Notes under the pieces: model-generated
The model's database searches: none
What the model was told of the DNA's origin: nothing
What the model saw: only the letters and a program-made list of their open reading frames with translations
From: Methyloversatilis discipulorum
GTDB taxonomy: Bacteria > Pseudomonadota > Gammaproteobacteria > Burkholderiales > Rhodocyclaceae
Direction: 5' to 3'
Assembly: GCF_000527135.1 (NCBI RefSeq)
Contig: NZ_AZUP01000001.1
Coordinates: forward strand, 1,860,001-1,924,000
Length of the DNA stretch: 64,000 nucleotides
Shown: positions 28,201 to 35,956 of the stretch, piece after piece
Layout: each line of letters starts with the position of its first letter
Numbering within the stretch: position 1 is the first letter of the stretch
Program-made: the position numbers and the translations under genes

Positions 28201-30424
28201 CTCGCTCGGACTGGAGAGCTGGGTGGCCGACAGCGAGGCCGCCTATGTGGACATCGCGACCGCGCTGGCCGCCGATGTCGACGCGCTCCGGCAGCATCGC
28301 AGCACGCTGCGCCCGCGCCTGTGCGGATCGCCGCTGCTCGATGGACGCCGGCTTGCACGCCAGATCGAGCAGATGTGCGAGCGCGCCGTCGGCTCGCTTC
28401 CAACGCATGGCCCCGACGACGACCCCAAGACACAGGTCCGCGCCCGCGCGCGCCGCGCGCTCCAGGTGTGGCTGGACAAGACCACAGTGCTCGAACTGCC
28501 GGAGATCCCGGCGAGCGTAACGCCTGATCTGTCGGTGATCGTGATCCTCTACGGGCAGGCCGGACTGACGCGTACGACTTTGCAGGCGTTGGCCGACCAG
28601 CGCGGTGCGCTGTTCGAAACCGTCATCGTGGACAACGCGTCGGACGACGAAACAGCCTTGCTGCTGCAACGCGTGCGCGGCGCGCGCATCGTGTGCAACG
28701 AGGAGAACGCCGGTTTCTTGCGCGCCGCCAATCAGGCGGCCGCGCTGGCGCGCGGGCGTCATCTGGTGTTCCTCAACAGCGACGCCATCCTGCAGCAGGG
28801 GGCGCTGACGGCGGCGCTCGCCCGGCTCGACGCCGAACCGGCGATCGGTGTGCTGGGCGGGCGCATCGTGCTGACCGCGGGCGGACTGCAGGAAGCGGGC
28901 AACGTGATTTTCCGCGACGGCTCGACGCTGGGCATCGGCCGCGACGAAGACCCCTTCTGTCCGGCAGCGATGGCGAGCCGGGCGACCGACTATGTGTCCG
29001 GCGTGTTCATGGCCGTGCGCGCGCCGCTGTGGCGGATGCTGGGCGGCTTCGACGAGCGCTTCGCGCCGGCCTACTACGAGGACACGGATTTCTGCCTGCG
29101 CGCCTGGCGCGCCGGCTTCCGCGTCGTGTACGAGCCGGCGGTGCTGGTCGAACATCTGGAATGGGGCAGCGCCACCGGCGACGAAGCGCCGCGGCAGATG
29201 CGCGACAACAGGCAGCGCTTCGTGGACTGCCATCGCGAATGGCTGAAGGACCAGCCAGCACCCGCGCCGCAGCCGCTGGCGGGTGACCGCTGGCGCTCGC
29301 CTGAGGATCGCCCGCGCCGCCCGCGGGTGCTCATCCTCGACAACGAGGTGCCGCACATGGTGAAGGGCGGCGGCCTGCCACGCGCGCGCCTGATGCTGCA
29401 TGCGCTGCGCGACTGGCCGGTCACCTTCTTTCCGCTGTGGCAGCAGGAGGATGACTGGCGTGAGGTGTACGCCTCGCTGCCGCCGAGCACGGAAGTGGCG
29501 CTCGGCCCCGGCATGAGCGGGCTCGAAGCCTTTCTCGAACAGCGTCGCGGTGTATATGACGTCATGGTGGTGAGCCGACCGCCCAATCTGCAGGCGCTGT
29601 CGCCGCTGCTCCGGCGCCGGCCCGAACTGTTCGCCGGCATGCGCATGATCTATGACGCCGAAGCACTGTTCGCACTGCGCGAGATTCCGGAGGCGGCGGT
29701 CAGGGGGCGCCCGCTCACGCGGGCCGCTGCACAGGCCCGGCTGGCCGCCGAACTCGCGCTGGCGCGCGGGGCCGATCAGGTGTGGGTGGTATCGGAACGC
29801 GATGCCCGGCTGTTCCGTGCCGCCGGCCACCAGGTGCGGATACTGAGCCACGCGATCTCGGCCCGCCGGACGGCGCCGGGGCCGCAGCATCGCAGCGGGC
29901 TGCTGTTCGTCGGCGCGCTGCATCCGGATACACCGAACGAGGACGGCCTCGTCTGGTTCATCACCGAGGTCCTGCCCAGGCTGCGCGCGCTGCTGCCGCA
30001 GCCACCGGTGCTGTCCGTCGTCGGCATCAACCGTTCGCGTCGCGTGAGCGACCTCGCCAGCGAGCAGGTGCAGCTGCTCGGCCCTGTGGACAGTCTGGAG
30101 CCGCTGTATGACCGCGCACGTGTGTTCGTCGCACCGGTGCGGTTCGCCGGCGGCGTGCCGGCCAAGGTGATCGAAGCGGCCGCCAATGGTGTACCGGTCG
30201 TAGCCTCGGCGGTGCTGGTGCGGCAGCTGGAATGGACAGCGGGCATGGACATCCAGTCCGCACGTGACGCTGACGCCTTTGCTCGCGGCATCGCACGCCT
30301 GCTGCGCAGCGACGCGCTGTGGGCCCGACAGCAGCGCGCCGCGTGGGATCAGTGCGACGCCCGCTACAGCCCTGAACGCTTCGGCCAGATGCTGCGCGAC
30401 GCGCTGTCGGAGGCGTCGCGATGA
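25247..30424 (+). CDS. Giant TPR-SPINDLY-GT2-GT4 multidomain glycosyltransferase
   Basis: A 1725-residue protein starting at GTG. Residues 1 to about 600 are TPR helices (LGYFLLDADQTDAAARVL and many later units, mostly 34-residue). About 685-1045 is an OGT/SPINDLY-like GT41 domain (RIAYVAGQLHQSLLRRVL; VDVVLDSFPGNGGLSLLEPL). About 1090-1330 is a GT-A GT2 domain with VIVILYGQAG, VIVDNASDD, a DxD-like NSDA, and EDTDFCLRAWR. About 1353-1720 is a GT-B GT1/GT4 domain (GLLFVGALHPDTPNEDGLVWF; VFVAPVRFAGGVPAKVIEAA). Three transferase modules in one chain could build a short glycan in sequence. TPR-GT41 proteins usually modify proteins, so the glycan may go on a protein. Its stop overlaps the next start by four bases (ATGA). 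Confidence 0.88.
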   Translation: MNGTELTRQAWRHFADGDKVAALQCAQQAHAVDGGPSAAAALGYFLLDADQTDAAARVLMPALARAPHHAPLHWYVGLLHQRRGDNAPAIDALRRACLLDAGLDEAAFTLAWLLQDIDQVAEAASWAGKALQASRQPPRLLQSAWLLQRQGAHGEAIDLYEEAIAAFPHGAPEQRTLHRHLAQCHAALRRPDLAGRALARGLEHLPFDAELLSEQVCHEWDQGRRDHAITLARRQTESHPERADAWYLLGVLQHRSGNLEAAEQCFAEVQQRDPTNADALLRRAQIQSGWGRAEAALWLLELALQQASRSLPVQALKVQVLLDLKRTAEARRLLWSLLRAAPGESELWRLLAAVHCQRRRGGLARRALVRALRLDADNVAALRVLGWLALEQGEPQVAKDALRRALALAPDDQATRVQAAFVFAAGDELARAAELAQAAVAHDPQQVDAWRALAEVRLRQRRLSEAETAIETALLLQPDRSDSLRQLGWILLADQRPGQAQLAFLRLRALQPDDVLPLLELAEACLRAGDFQRGLEAVNAVLVPQPDHANALLMKARLLTEGSLQPDDAVRALDLCRRLSSERRNAAGAAAVMARLIGLATPGARAALSQASVPERRAALRDALTVAVARHGHDCVARLLAAAVEDGPADPWIASAALYGATLFDASTPADLARAARDLYRALKLRAGLGRAPRLPALRRHGARLRIAYVAGQLHQSLLRRVLANHDAEQCEVFLFSNRPLPDLPPHIHREPLVAAGLAASCAANRIDVVIDAGGLHPFEGQFELLEAYARRVAPLQVGWLGCPVTAGGLFDVLLTDAHAVPVAHEGLHEEALWRLDGGQWCWDPPLHAPAPLPPPLLRNGVVTFGVTARGLRMTRGCLDMWARVLAATPQSRIRFIGEVASDWPQRAHILAVLDAQGISGARVEFDPPRSPAGLFEWLQQVDVVLDSFPGNGGLSLLEPLWMGVPVISRAGDRAGARQGLSVLASLGLESWVADSEAAYVDIATALAADVDALRQHRSTLRPRLCGSPLLDGRRLARQIEQMCERAVGSLPTHGPDDDPKTQVRARARRALQVWLDKTTVLELPEIPASVTPDLSVIVILYGQAGLTRTTLQALADQRGALFETVIVDNASDDETALLLQRVRGARIVCNEENAGFLRAANQAAALARGRHLVFLNSDAILQQGALTAALARLDAEPAIGVLGGRIVLTAGGLQEAGNVIFRDGSTLGIGRDEDPFCPAAMASRATDYVSGVFMAVRAPLWRMLGGFDERFAPAYYEDTDFCLRAWRAGFRVVYEPAVLVEHLEWGSATGDEAPRQMRDNRQRFVDCHREWLKDQPAPAPQPLAGDRWRSPEDRPRRPRVLILDNEVPHMVKGGGLPRARLMLHALRDWPVTFFPLWQQEDDWREVYASLPPSTEVALGPGMSGLEAFLEQRRGVYDVMVVSRPPNLQALSPLLRRRPELFAGMRMIYDAEALFALREIPEAAVRGRPLTRAAAQARLAAELALARGADQVWVVSERDARLFRAAGHQVRILSHAISARRTAPGPQHRSGLLFVGALHPDTPNEDGLVWFITEVLPRLRALLPQPPVLSVVGINRSRRVSDLASEQVQLLGPVDSLEPLYDRARVFVAPVRFAGGVPAKVIEAAANGVPVVASAVLVRQLEWTAGMDIQSARDADAFARGIARLLRSDALWARQQRAAWDQCDARYSPERFGQMLRDALSEASR

Positions 30425-31266
30425 ACACCCTTCATCCGCTGGAAGAGCCCACGCTGCGGCGCTTCCGTCACCTGATGGCCCGCGGACGGACCGACGCCGC
30501 ACGCGACTGCCTGCTGGAGGCGCTGGCCCGCGAGCCCAACCTTCCCGGCGTGCACGTCGCGCTGGCGCGGCTGCGCTGGCCCGGCCCCGACTACCGTTTC
30601 TGGCTGGCCTGGTTCCACGCGCACCTGACACCGCGGCTGTATCTGGAAATCGGGGTCGAGAAAGGCGATACGCTGGCACTGGCCCTGCCCCCGACGCGAG
30701 CGGTGGGCGTAGACCCTGCGCCGCTTGGCGACCCCTTGCTGCGCTGTCACGGCAACGCGCGCCTGTATTGGCAGACCAGCGCCGACTTCTTCGCCGCGTT
30801 GCCGGCGGACAGCGGGCTGACGCCCGACGGTTTCGACCTCGCCTTCATCGACGGTGACCACCGCTTCGAAACGGTACTGGATGACTTCATCGCGATCGAG
30901 CGCCACGCCGCGCCCGGTGCAGTCGTGCTGCTGCACGACACGCTGCCACTGACCGCCGCCACCGCCGAGCGCGAACGCAGGACTGGGTTCTATACCGGCG
31001 ACGGCTGGAAGATCGTGCCCTGTCTGCGCAGCCTGCGGCCGGATCTGCAGATCATCACCATCCCGACCGCGCCAACCGGACTGACGGTGATCACTGGGCT
31101 CGACCCGCAGAACACCGTGCTGTCTGACCGAAAGCCCTTGATCCGTCAGACCTATGCGGCGCTGCCGCCCGAGCACGCAGTGGAGGCGCCGCACGCCATG
31201 TTCTCGCTCGGCATCAACGATACGGATTGGGTGGCGCAGTGGCTGCGCTCCGCGCGCGGGCGATGA
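30421..31266 (+). CDS. Class I SAM-dependent methyltransferase (Methyltransf_24-like)
   Basis: A 281-residue protein. After a helical N-terminus with a TPR-like segment it has the SAM-binding motif YLEIGVEKGDTLALAL (about 75-90) and the sequence FDLAFIDGDHRFETVLDDF (about 139-157), the acidic IDG.H element of Methyltransf_24 enzymes. LHDTLP follows. Such enzymes methylate sugars in surface polysaccharides or rhamnan-like chains. Coupled to the giant glycosyltransferase by an ATGA overlap. Its 3' end overlaps the convergent methyltransferase gene by 53 bases. Confidence 0.88.
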   Translation: MNTLHPLEEPTLRRFRHLMARGRTDAARDCLLEALAREPNLPGVHVALARLRWPGPDYRFWLAWFHAHLTPRLYLEIGVEKGDTLALALPPTRAVGVDPAPLGDPLLRCHGNARLYWQTSADFFAALPADSGLTPDGFDLAFIDGDHRFETVLDDFIAIERHAAPGAVVLLHDTLPLTAATAERERRTGFYTGDGWKIVPCLRSLRPDLQIITIPTAPTGLTVITGLDPQNTVLSDRKPLIRQTYAALPPEHAVEAPHAMFSLGINDTDWVAQWLRSARGR

Positions 31267-32185
31267 CGCACGCGAGATCCCAGTGCACGCGCCCTGACCG
31301 GAAAAGATCGTCCTCGGCGCGCAGCAGCGCGTGCAGCCAGGGCTCGGCTTCTGCGTTCATGAAGTTCTGCGCGATACCGGCCAGCACCACGCGCATCAGC
31401 GTGCCGCCATAGGGTCGATGTTCGACCACGTCGAAATGACGGTCGAGCAGCGGCAGCACTTCCGACGAGCGCACCGCCTCGGTCGGGTCCACCGCAACCA
31501 CCTCATCGACCGACGGCCGCCACAGATTGCCTTTGAGCTGTCCATCGCGCGTCGTGCGCAGGTGATGCGGCAGCATGTCGACCAGCTGGTTCATGAAACG
31601 CAGTTGTGAGTCTGCGCACTGGAAGCGGTCGGGCCCCACGTACTCGTTGAGAAACAGCCAGCCCGCCGGTGCCAGCAGCTGTGCCACGCTCGCATACAGA
31701 CCTTCGAGGTTTGCGCAGTGGTGCACGCTGGAAATGCCCAGCACGGCGTCGAAGCTGCCGGGTTCGAAACCGCTCTGCCCCACCGGCAGGTTGTTCATGT
31801 CCGCCTGCACGTAGTGGATGCGCGCGCCGGCGGCCTTGGCCTGGTCGCGCGCGAGATCGAGTGCTTTCGCGGACAGGTCGATGGCCACGATCTCGTCCGC
31901 CCAGCCCGATCGGGCGACCAGGCGTTCGTCCCTGCCCTGGCCGCAGCCGAGGAAGAGCACGCGCCGAAGCGGCAAGGGTTGATGGGCGCCGACGACGCCG
32001 AAGAACCACTCCAGGGGTTCGATCGATGCATCGCCGGTAACCTGCCGATGCAGGCGCGCCTTGACCGCAGGAAGATGGGTCCAGTGCAGGCCATGCGCGA
32101 CCCAGTCGGCAGGGTCACCCCAGGCCGTATCCAGTCTGCCGGCAAGGTCGAGGTCGATATCAGGGACGCATGGGCTGTTCGACAT
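31214..32185 (-). CDS. Class I SAM-dependent methyltransferase (Methyltransf_25/31-like)
   Basis: A 323-residue protein with motif I VLFLGCGQGRDERLVA (about 75-90), IVAIDLSAKAL as strand 2, and the typical post-motif FDAVLGISSVHHCANLEGLY. The C-terminal half is long and may bind a large substrate. The ATG at 32185 (MSNSPCVPD) was chosen over an upstream in-frame start at 32317 because the extension is Arg/Pro-rich and crosses the promoter region of the opposite gene. It is the only gene of the glycan locus centre on the minus strand between two plus-strand methyltransferases. Likely a sugar or lipid methylase; substrate unknown. Confidence 0.85.
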   Translation of the reverse strand: MSNSPCVPDIDLDLAGRLDTAWGDPADWVAHGLHWTHLPAVKARLHRQVTGDASIEPLEWFFGVVGAHQPLPLRRVLFLGCGQGRDERLVARSGWADEIVAIDLSAKALDLARDQAKAAGARIHYVQADMNNLPVGQSGFEPGSFDAVLGISSVHHCANLEGLYASVAQLLAPAGWLFLNEYVGPDRFQCADSQLRFMNQLVDMLPHHLRTTRDGQLKGNLWRPSVDEVVAVDPTEAVRSSEVLPLLDRHFDVVEHRPYGGTLMRVVLAGIAQNFMNAEAEPWLHALLRAEDDLFRSGRVHWDLACVIARARSAATAPPNPYR

Positions 32186-32336
32186 GGCGTGTTGTGCAGG
32201 GCGGGGTGTTCGTGGGATGCCGCGGCGAACCGGCATGCAATAATGCCGCAGCGAAGCAGGCTGACGATTGCAGGTCAGCGGCGAGTTTGACACGGCCGCG
32301 CGGCGCAGTCGGTCCATTCGAGTCGGAAATTACGCG

Positions 32337-33191
32337 ATGAAGCAGCCCCCCGAGGTCGTCCCCGAGCTGTTTCCAGCCGGGCACTTCTATTCGCCCTACC
32401 CGGATCCGCAGGACATCCGGCGCAATGAAGAGCGGCTGTTCGGCACCGTCCCGCGCGAACTGCCCGGCATCGATATGCGAGAGGCTGCGCAACGGGCCCT
32501 GCTGGAGCGCTTCGCGCTGCTTTACTCCACCCTCCCGTTCGCCGACCAGCCCAGTCCCGGACTGCGCTACCACTACCTGAATCCGGCCTACGGCCACTCC
32601 GACGCGATCATGCTGCATTGCATGTTGCGCACGCTGGCGCCACGACGGCTGGTCGAGGTCGGCTCCGGCTACTCCTCGTGCGTGACGCTCGATACCAACC
32701 AGTACTTTCTGGGACGCACACTGCATACCACCTTCATCGACCCCTTCCCGCAGCAGTTGCAGGCCCTGATCAGCGCCGACGACGCGGCCCGGTCCACCCT
32801 CATCGCCAGCCCGCTGCAGGAAGTCGATATCGACGTATTCAGGCAGCTGGAAGAGAACGACGTGCTGTTCATCGACTCGACGCACGTCGGCAAGGTGGGC
32901 AGCGACGTCAACCGCCTGCTGTTCGAAATCTTTCCGGCGCTGGCGCCGGGTGTCGTGATCCATCTGCACGACATCTTCTATCCGTTCGAATATCCGAAGG
33001 AGTGGATCTACCAGGGCATCGCCTGGAACGAGGCCTATCTCGTCCGCGCCTTCCTGCAGGACAACAGCCGCTTCCAGGTGCTGCTGATGAACACCTTCAT
33101 GTCGCACTTCCATCGCGACTTCTTCGAAACACGGATGCCGCTGTGCCTGCGCAACACCGGTGGCAGCCTGTGGCTGCGCAAGGTGGGCTGA
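32337..33191 (+). CDS. Class I SAM-dependent methyltransferase (Methyltransf_24-like)
   Basis: A 284-residue protein with LVEVGSGYSSCVTLDTNQY (motif I, about 105-123), THVGKVGSD near 190 with the preceding VLFIDS, and IHLHDIFYPFEYPKEW, the HLHD element typical of this family. It resembles polysaccharide-locus methyltransferases of roughly 280 residues. The ATG at 32337 gives MKQPPEVVPELF; the upstream in-frame extension is not supported. It is divergent from the preceding minus-strand methyltransferase and convergent with the next gene, two bases away. Confidence 0.85.
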   Translation: MKQPPEVVPELFPAGHFYSPYPDPQDIRRNEERLFGTVPRELPGIDMREAAQRALLERFALLYSTLPFADQPSPGLRYHYLNPAYGHSDAIMLHCMLRTLAPRRLVEVGSGYSSCVTLDTNQYFLGRTLHTTFIDPFPQQLQALISADDAARSTLIASPLQEVDIDVFRQLEENDVLFIDSTHVGKVGSDVNRLLFEIFPALAPGVVIHLHDIFYPFEYPKEWIYQGIAWNEAYLVRAFLQDNSRFQVLLMNTFMSHFHRDFFETRMPLCLRNTGGSLWLRKVG

Positions 33192-33193
33192 CC

Positions 33194-33868
33194 TTACTGC
33201 TGCGGTTTGGCGTGCCCGGTGAGGGCCTGCAGGCGGGCGCCGTCCTCGGTGGCGGCCTGGACATTCAGGATGCCCTCGACGCCGTATCGACGACCATTCA
33301 TGTAGCGTTCGATGCGATCCAGCATGCGCGCCGGGTAACGCGTCGCGCAGGCTGCATCCTTGACGAATACCGCGACGAAATCATTCCAGATGTCGAGCCG
33401 CTGGTAGGCGGTGAATGATTCCAGCAGGGCGGGCCGGTAACCCGAGCGCGTGCCCCAGCGCACCAGCGCCTCGCCGGCGTCCGGATAGAAGCGCCAGCAG
33501 TCGACCGGATAGCGGTGGAACTCGCCGTTCGACGGCGCGTTCAGGTAGAACAGCCCGCCCGGTTTGAGCACCCTGAGCACTTCGTTGAAGGTGAGCCAGA
33601 ACATGTCGACATGCTCGAAGCAAGAGCTGCTCACGACCACGTCTGCCGCGCCGTCTTCGAACGGAAGGCGGTAAGCGTCGTCCAGCACCACGTCCACCCC
33701 GCGACCGGCGGCGAAATCGAGGCCCACATAGCATGCGCCCGCAGGAGCCAGCTGCCGCAGGGAGCCGTTGATGTCCTGCGAACCGATGTCGAGTATCAGC
33801 GCCGGAGCAGCCGCTTCGAAATAGGTGGCGAAGAACAGCCGGCCGTTCTCCATCGCGCTCGGATGCAT
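33194..33868 (-). CDS. Class I SAM-dependent methyltransferase (Methyltransf_11-like)
   Basis: A 224-residue protein. The SAM site reads LILDIGSQDINGSLRQLA (about 24-41), strand 2 VGLDFAAGRGVDVVLDD, and the post-motif ADVVVSSSCFEHVDMFWLTF plus RVLKPGGLFYLNAPS, all typical of small-molecule or sugar methylases. The ATG at 33868 has a good ribosome site (AAAGGAA). It starts 11 bases after the stop of another methyltransferase gene, so the two are probably one transcript. Confidence 0.88.
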   Translation of the reverse strand: MHPSAMENGRLFFATYFEAAAPALILDIGSQDINGSLRQLAPAGACYVGLDFAAGRGVDVVLDDAYRLPFEDGAADVVVSSSCFEHVDMFWLTFNEVLRVLKPGGLFYLNAPSNGEFHRYPVDCWRFYPDAGEALVRWGTRSGYRPALLESFTAYQRLDIWNDFVAVFVKDAACATRYPARMLDRIERYMNGRRYGVEGILNVQAATEDGARLQALTGHAKPQQ

Positions 33869-33879
33869 GCCGCTTCCTT

Positions 33880-34956
33880 TCAGTCCGCGCGTCGCCGGAG
33901 CAGCACGAGGTCCTGCGTGCCGGCCATGGCGGGGATGATGTCGAGCACATCGAACCAGCGCGACCAGCGGGTCATCACGTAGTCGGGCGAATGCATCACG
34001 TTGCGGTAGTACGAAGGATGGTCGATCACCGCCTGCAGCTGGTCGTTGGCACCGGTATCCAGGATGCCCCTGCGATGCACTTCGAGATTCAGCGTCGGCG
34101 GCGTGTCGAAAAACACCATCTGTGCGAGCCCCTGAACCGACAGCATCAGCAGCGCGCCGGGGCGCGTGATGCGACGCAGCTCCGCCAGCCATGCGTCCTG
34201 CACCGGCTCGTCGAGGTGGGTAAGCACAGACAGCCCGATCACCAGATCGAAGGCGCCGTCGGCAAAGGGCGTGGGCGGCATCAGGTCGATGTGAATGAAG
34301 CGGGCGCCGGGCAGCGTGCGGGCGCAGCAGGCGACGTTGTCGGCATCGATGTCGATGCCGGTCACCGCCGGTGAGAGCAGCGACAGGTAGCGGCTCAGCC
34401 GGCCCGCGCCACACCCCCAGTCGAGAATGGCCTCGAAGGAGCCGATCGGGCGGTCGAAGCGCTCCAGCAGCAGTTGCTCGACGTGCCTCGCGATGGTCGC
34501 GCCACCCAGACGGAAGATCTGCGCGTTGTCCGTGCCGATGACGCGCTCGATCTGCGCTGGCGACGGCATGTCGGGCTCACGCGCGGGGTCGGCCAGATAC
34601 CACGCGGTGCGGTACGACAGCCGGTGTTCGCCGAACGGGCCGGTCACGTTGAGGCGGATGAAGCCGTCGGCAAACAGGTCCGGCCGGCCGTCCCGGCGAT
34701 GCCTGCAGAAGAAGCGCGAATTCACGGCATGCGGAATGTGAGCGAACGGCGCCAGCAGGTCCGGCGACGCAAGCGCGCGATCAACCTGATCGAAGTCGGC
34801 GCCGTTGATCAGGAAGCGCAGCTGCGCCGGCGCGTTCCAGATCGACAGCGCCCATCCGGATACCGTGATGTCGTCGTCGGTGACGGCGATGCAGTCCGGC
34901 ATCCATCCCAGATACCGGGCGGCGGCGATCTGGATGTCGGCGTGATAGATGTTCAT
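33880..34956 (-). CDS. SAM-dependent methyltransferase with an N-terminal extra domain
   Basis: A 358-residue protein. Residues about 1-125 form a separate, strand-rich domain (ITVSGWALSIWNAPAQLRF), and the catalytic core begins near residue 160 with ILDWGCGAGRLSRYLSLL, VTGIDIDADNVACCAR and the post-motif FDLVIGLSVLTHLDEPVQDA, ending in MLSVQG. WALS/NGAP-type N-terminal segments occur in carbohydrate-active enzymes of surface polysaccharide loci. It lies in the probable operon GSCFA-WcbI-methyltransferase-methyltransferase. Substrate unknown. Confidence 0.85.
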   Translation of the reverse strand: MNIYHADIQIAAARYLGWMPDCIAVTDDDITVSGWALSIWNAPAQLRFLINGADFDQVDRALASPDLLAPFAHIPHAVNSRFFCRHRRDGRPDLFADGFIRLNVTGPFGEHRLSYRTAWYLADPAREPDMPSPAQIERVIGTDNAQIFRLGGATIARHVEQLLLERFDRPIGSFEAILDWGCGAGRLSRYLSLLSPAVTGIDIDADNVACCARTLPGARFIHIDLMPPTPFADGAFDLVIGLSVLTHLDEPVQDAWLAELRRITRPGALLMLSVQGLAQMVFFDTPPTLNLEVHRRGILDTGANDQLQAVIDHPSYYRNVMHSPDYVMTRWSRWFDVLDIIPAMAGTQDLVLLRRRAD

Positions 34957-35056
34957 GCGTAGGTCGTCGAGAATTCGGAGGGTGCGCGCAGCAAGGTCCT
35001 GCCCTCTCCGGGCACGGACAGCGCACCGGCAAATCGGTCAGCGGCCGGCGCATCGT

Positions 35057-35956
35057 TCATGGGCGGACGTGCTCATTCAGGAATCGTGCCGCACGCTCGA
35101 TGGCCGGCGACAGCCAGTCGGCACTTTCCAAACGATTGTCGGTGTAGCACGCGTAGCTGCTTTCAATCAGTTCCGCCCAGGAAATCACTCGCTCGCCGTG
35201 GGTAAGGTGCAGCGAACTGGCGGGCGCCACCTCGTCACTCTCGCCAGGCGTGGATCCCGGCAACCCGGGATAGACCGGCCACAGCAGTGAGTTCTTCAAC
35301 AGCCAGTCCTCCGGCGGAGGCACAGCCAGGGGCTCGACATTCACCCGGGCCAGCATCTGCTTTGCCAGCTCGAACAGGACGGACACCGCCGGGTGGTTCG
35401 GACAGTGCATGAAGATGCGACGGGCGGCAAAAATGTAGCCGGCATCGAAGCCCAGACTCGAGAAGTTATCGAGCAAGGCCTGCCGGTGGTGCGCAAAGTC
35501 GCTCACATAACCCAGTCCGGCATAGACGAAGCGGTTGAACAGCGCGGGTACGCGCGTCGCGGGCAGCTTGCAAAGGTAGGCGCCGGCAATGATGGCCGAG
35601 TGATAGTGGGAGGCGACAGTCTGCACATAGGTGCCGTTGCAGCGGAGCACGCAGCTGTCCGGATGAAAGCCGCCGAACACCACGGTGGGAATGGCGATCA
35701 CCGAACGCGGGCGCGCCCGCGACAGGGCGTTCCGCAAGGCCTGCTGGGGCCCTGCACTGGCAACCGCATATTCCGGCAGGTGCGCAAACAGCACATCCAC
35801 CTCGTTCGCCAGAGCCATCACGGCCGCCAGCGTCGACTCGTCACCATCCTCCAGCTGCTCGACCTGTATCGCATCGAACAGGTGATCGGGCGCCAGCGCT
35901 TCCAGGCAGTCGAGCAGGCCGCGCGACTGGCAATTACCGACGATGCCGAATCTCAT
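35057..35956 (-). CDS. WcbI-like polysaccharide biosynthesis protein (putative acetyltransferase)
   Basis: A 299-residue protein that begins MRFGIVGNCQSRGL, the GNCQ motif of the WcbI family, whose members bind coenzyme A and are proposed to acetylate capsule sugars. The middle part has IPTVVFGGFHPDSCVLR, with the family's FxxxHPD element. Its ATG overlaps the stop of the GSCFA gene by four bases, so the two are translationally coupled. Together they suggest acyl decoration of a surface glycan. There is no signal peptide, so it should act in the cytoplasm. Confidence 0.82.
   Translation of the reverse strand: MRFGIVGNCQSRGLLDCLEALAPDHLFDAIQVEQLEDGDESTLAAVMALANEVDVLFAHLPEYAVASAGPQQALRNALSRARPRSVIAIPTVVFGGFHPDSCVLRCNGTYVQTVASHYHSAIIAGAYLCKLPATRVPALFNRFVYAGLGYVSDFAHHRQALLDNFSSLGFDAGYIFAARRIFMHCPNHPAVSVLFELAKQMLARVNVEPLAVPPPEDWLLKNSLLWPVYPGLPGSTPGESDEVAPASSLHLTHGERVISWAELIESSYACYTDNRLESADWLSPAIERAARFLNEHVRP

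Noticed and set aside
27245..30679. 1144-residue minus-strand frame opposite the giant glycosyltransferase
   Set aside because: Gln/His/Arg-rich, no domain, fully antisense to a protein with clear catalytic motifs.
33869..34414. N-terminal extension of the methyltransferase at 33194
   Set aside because: The extension overlaps another methyltransferase in a different frame; a good ribosome site supports the start at 33868.
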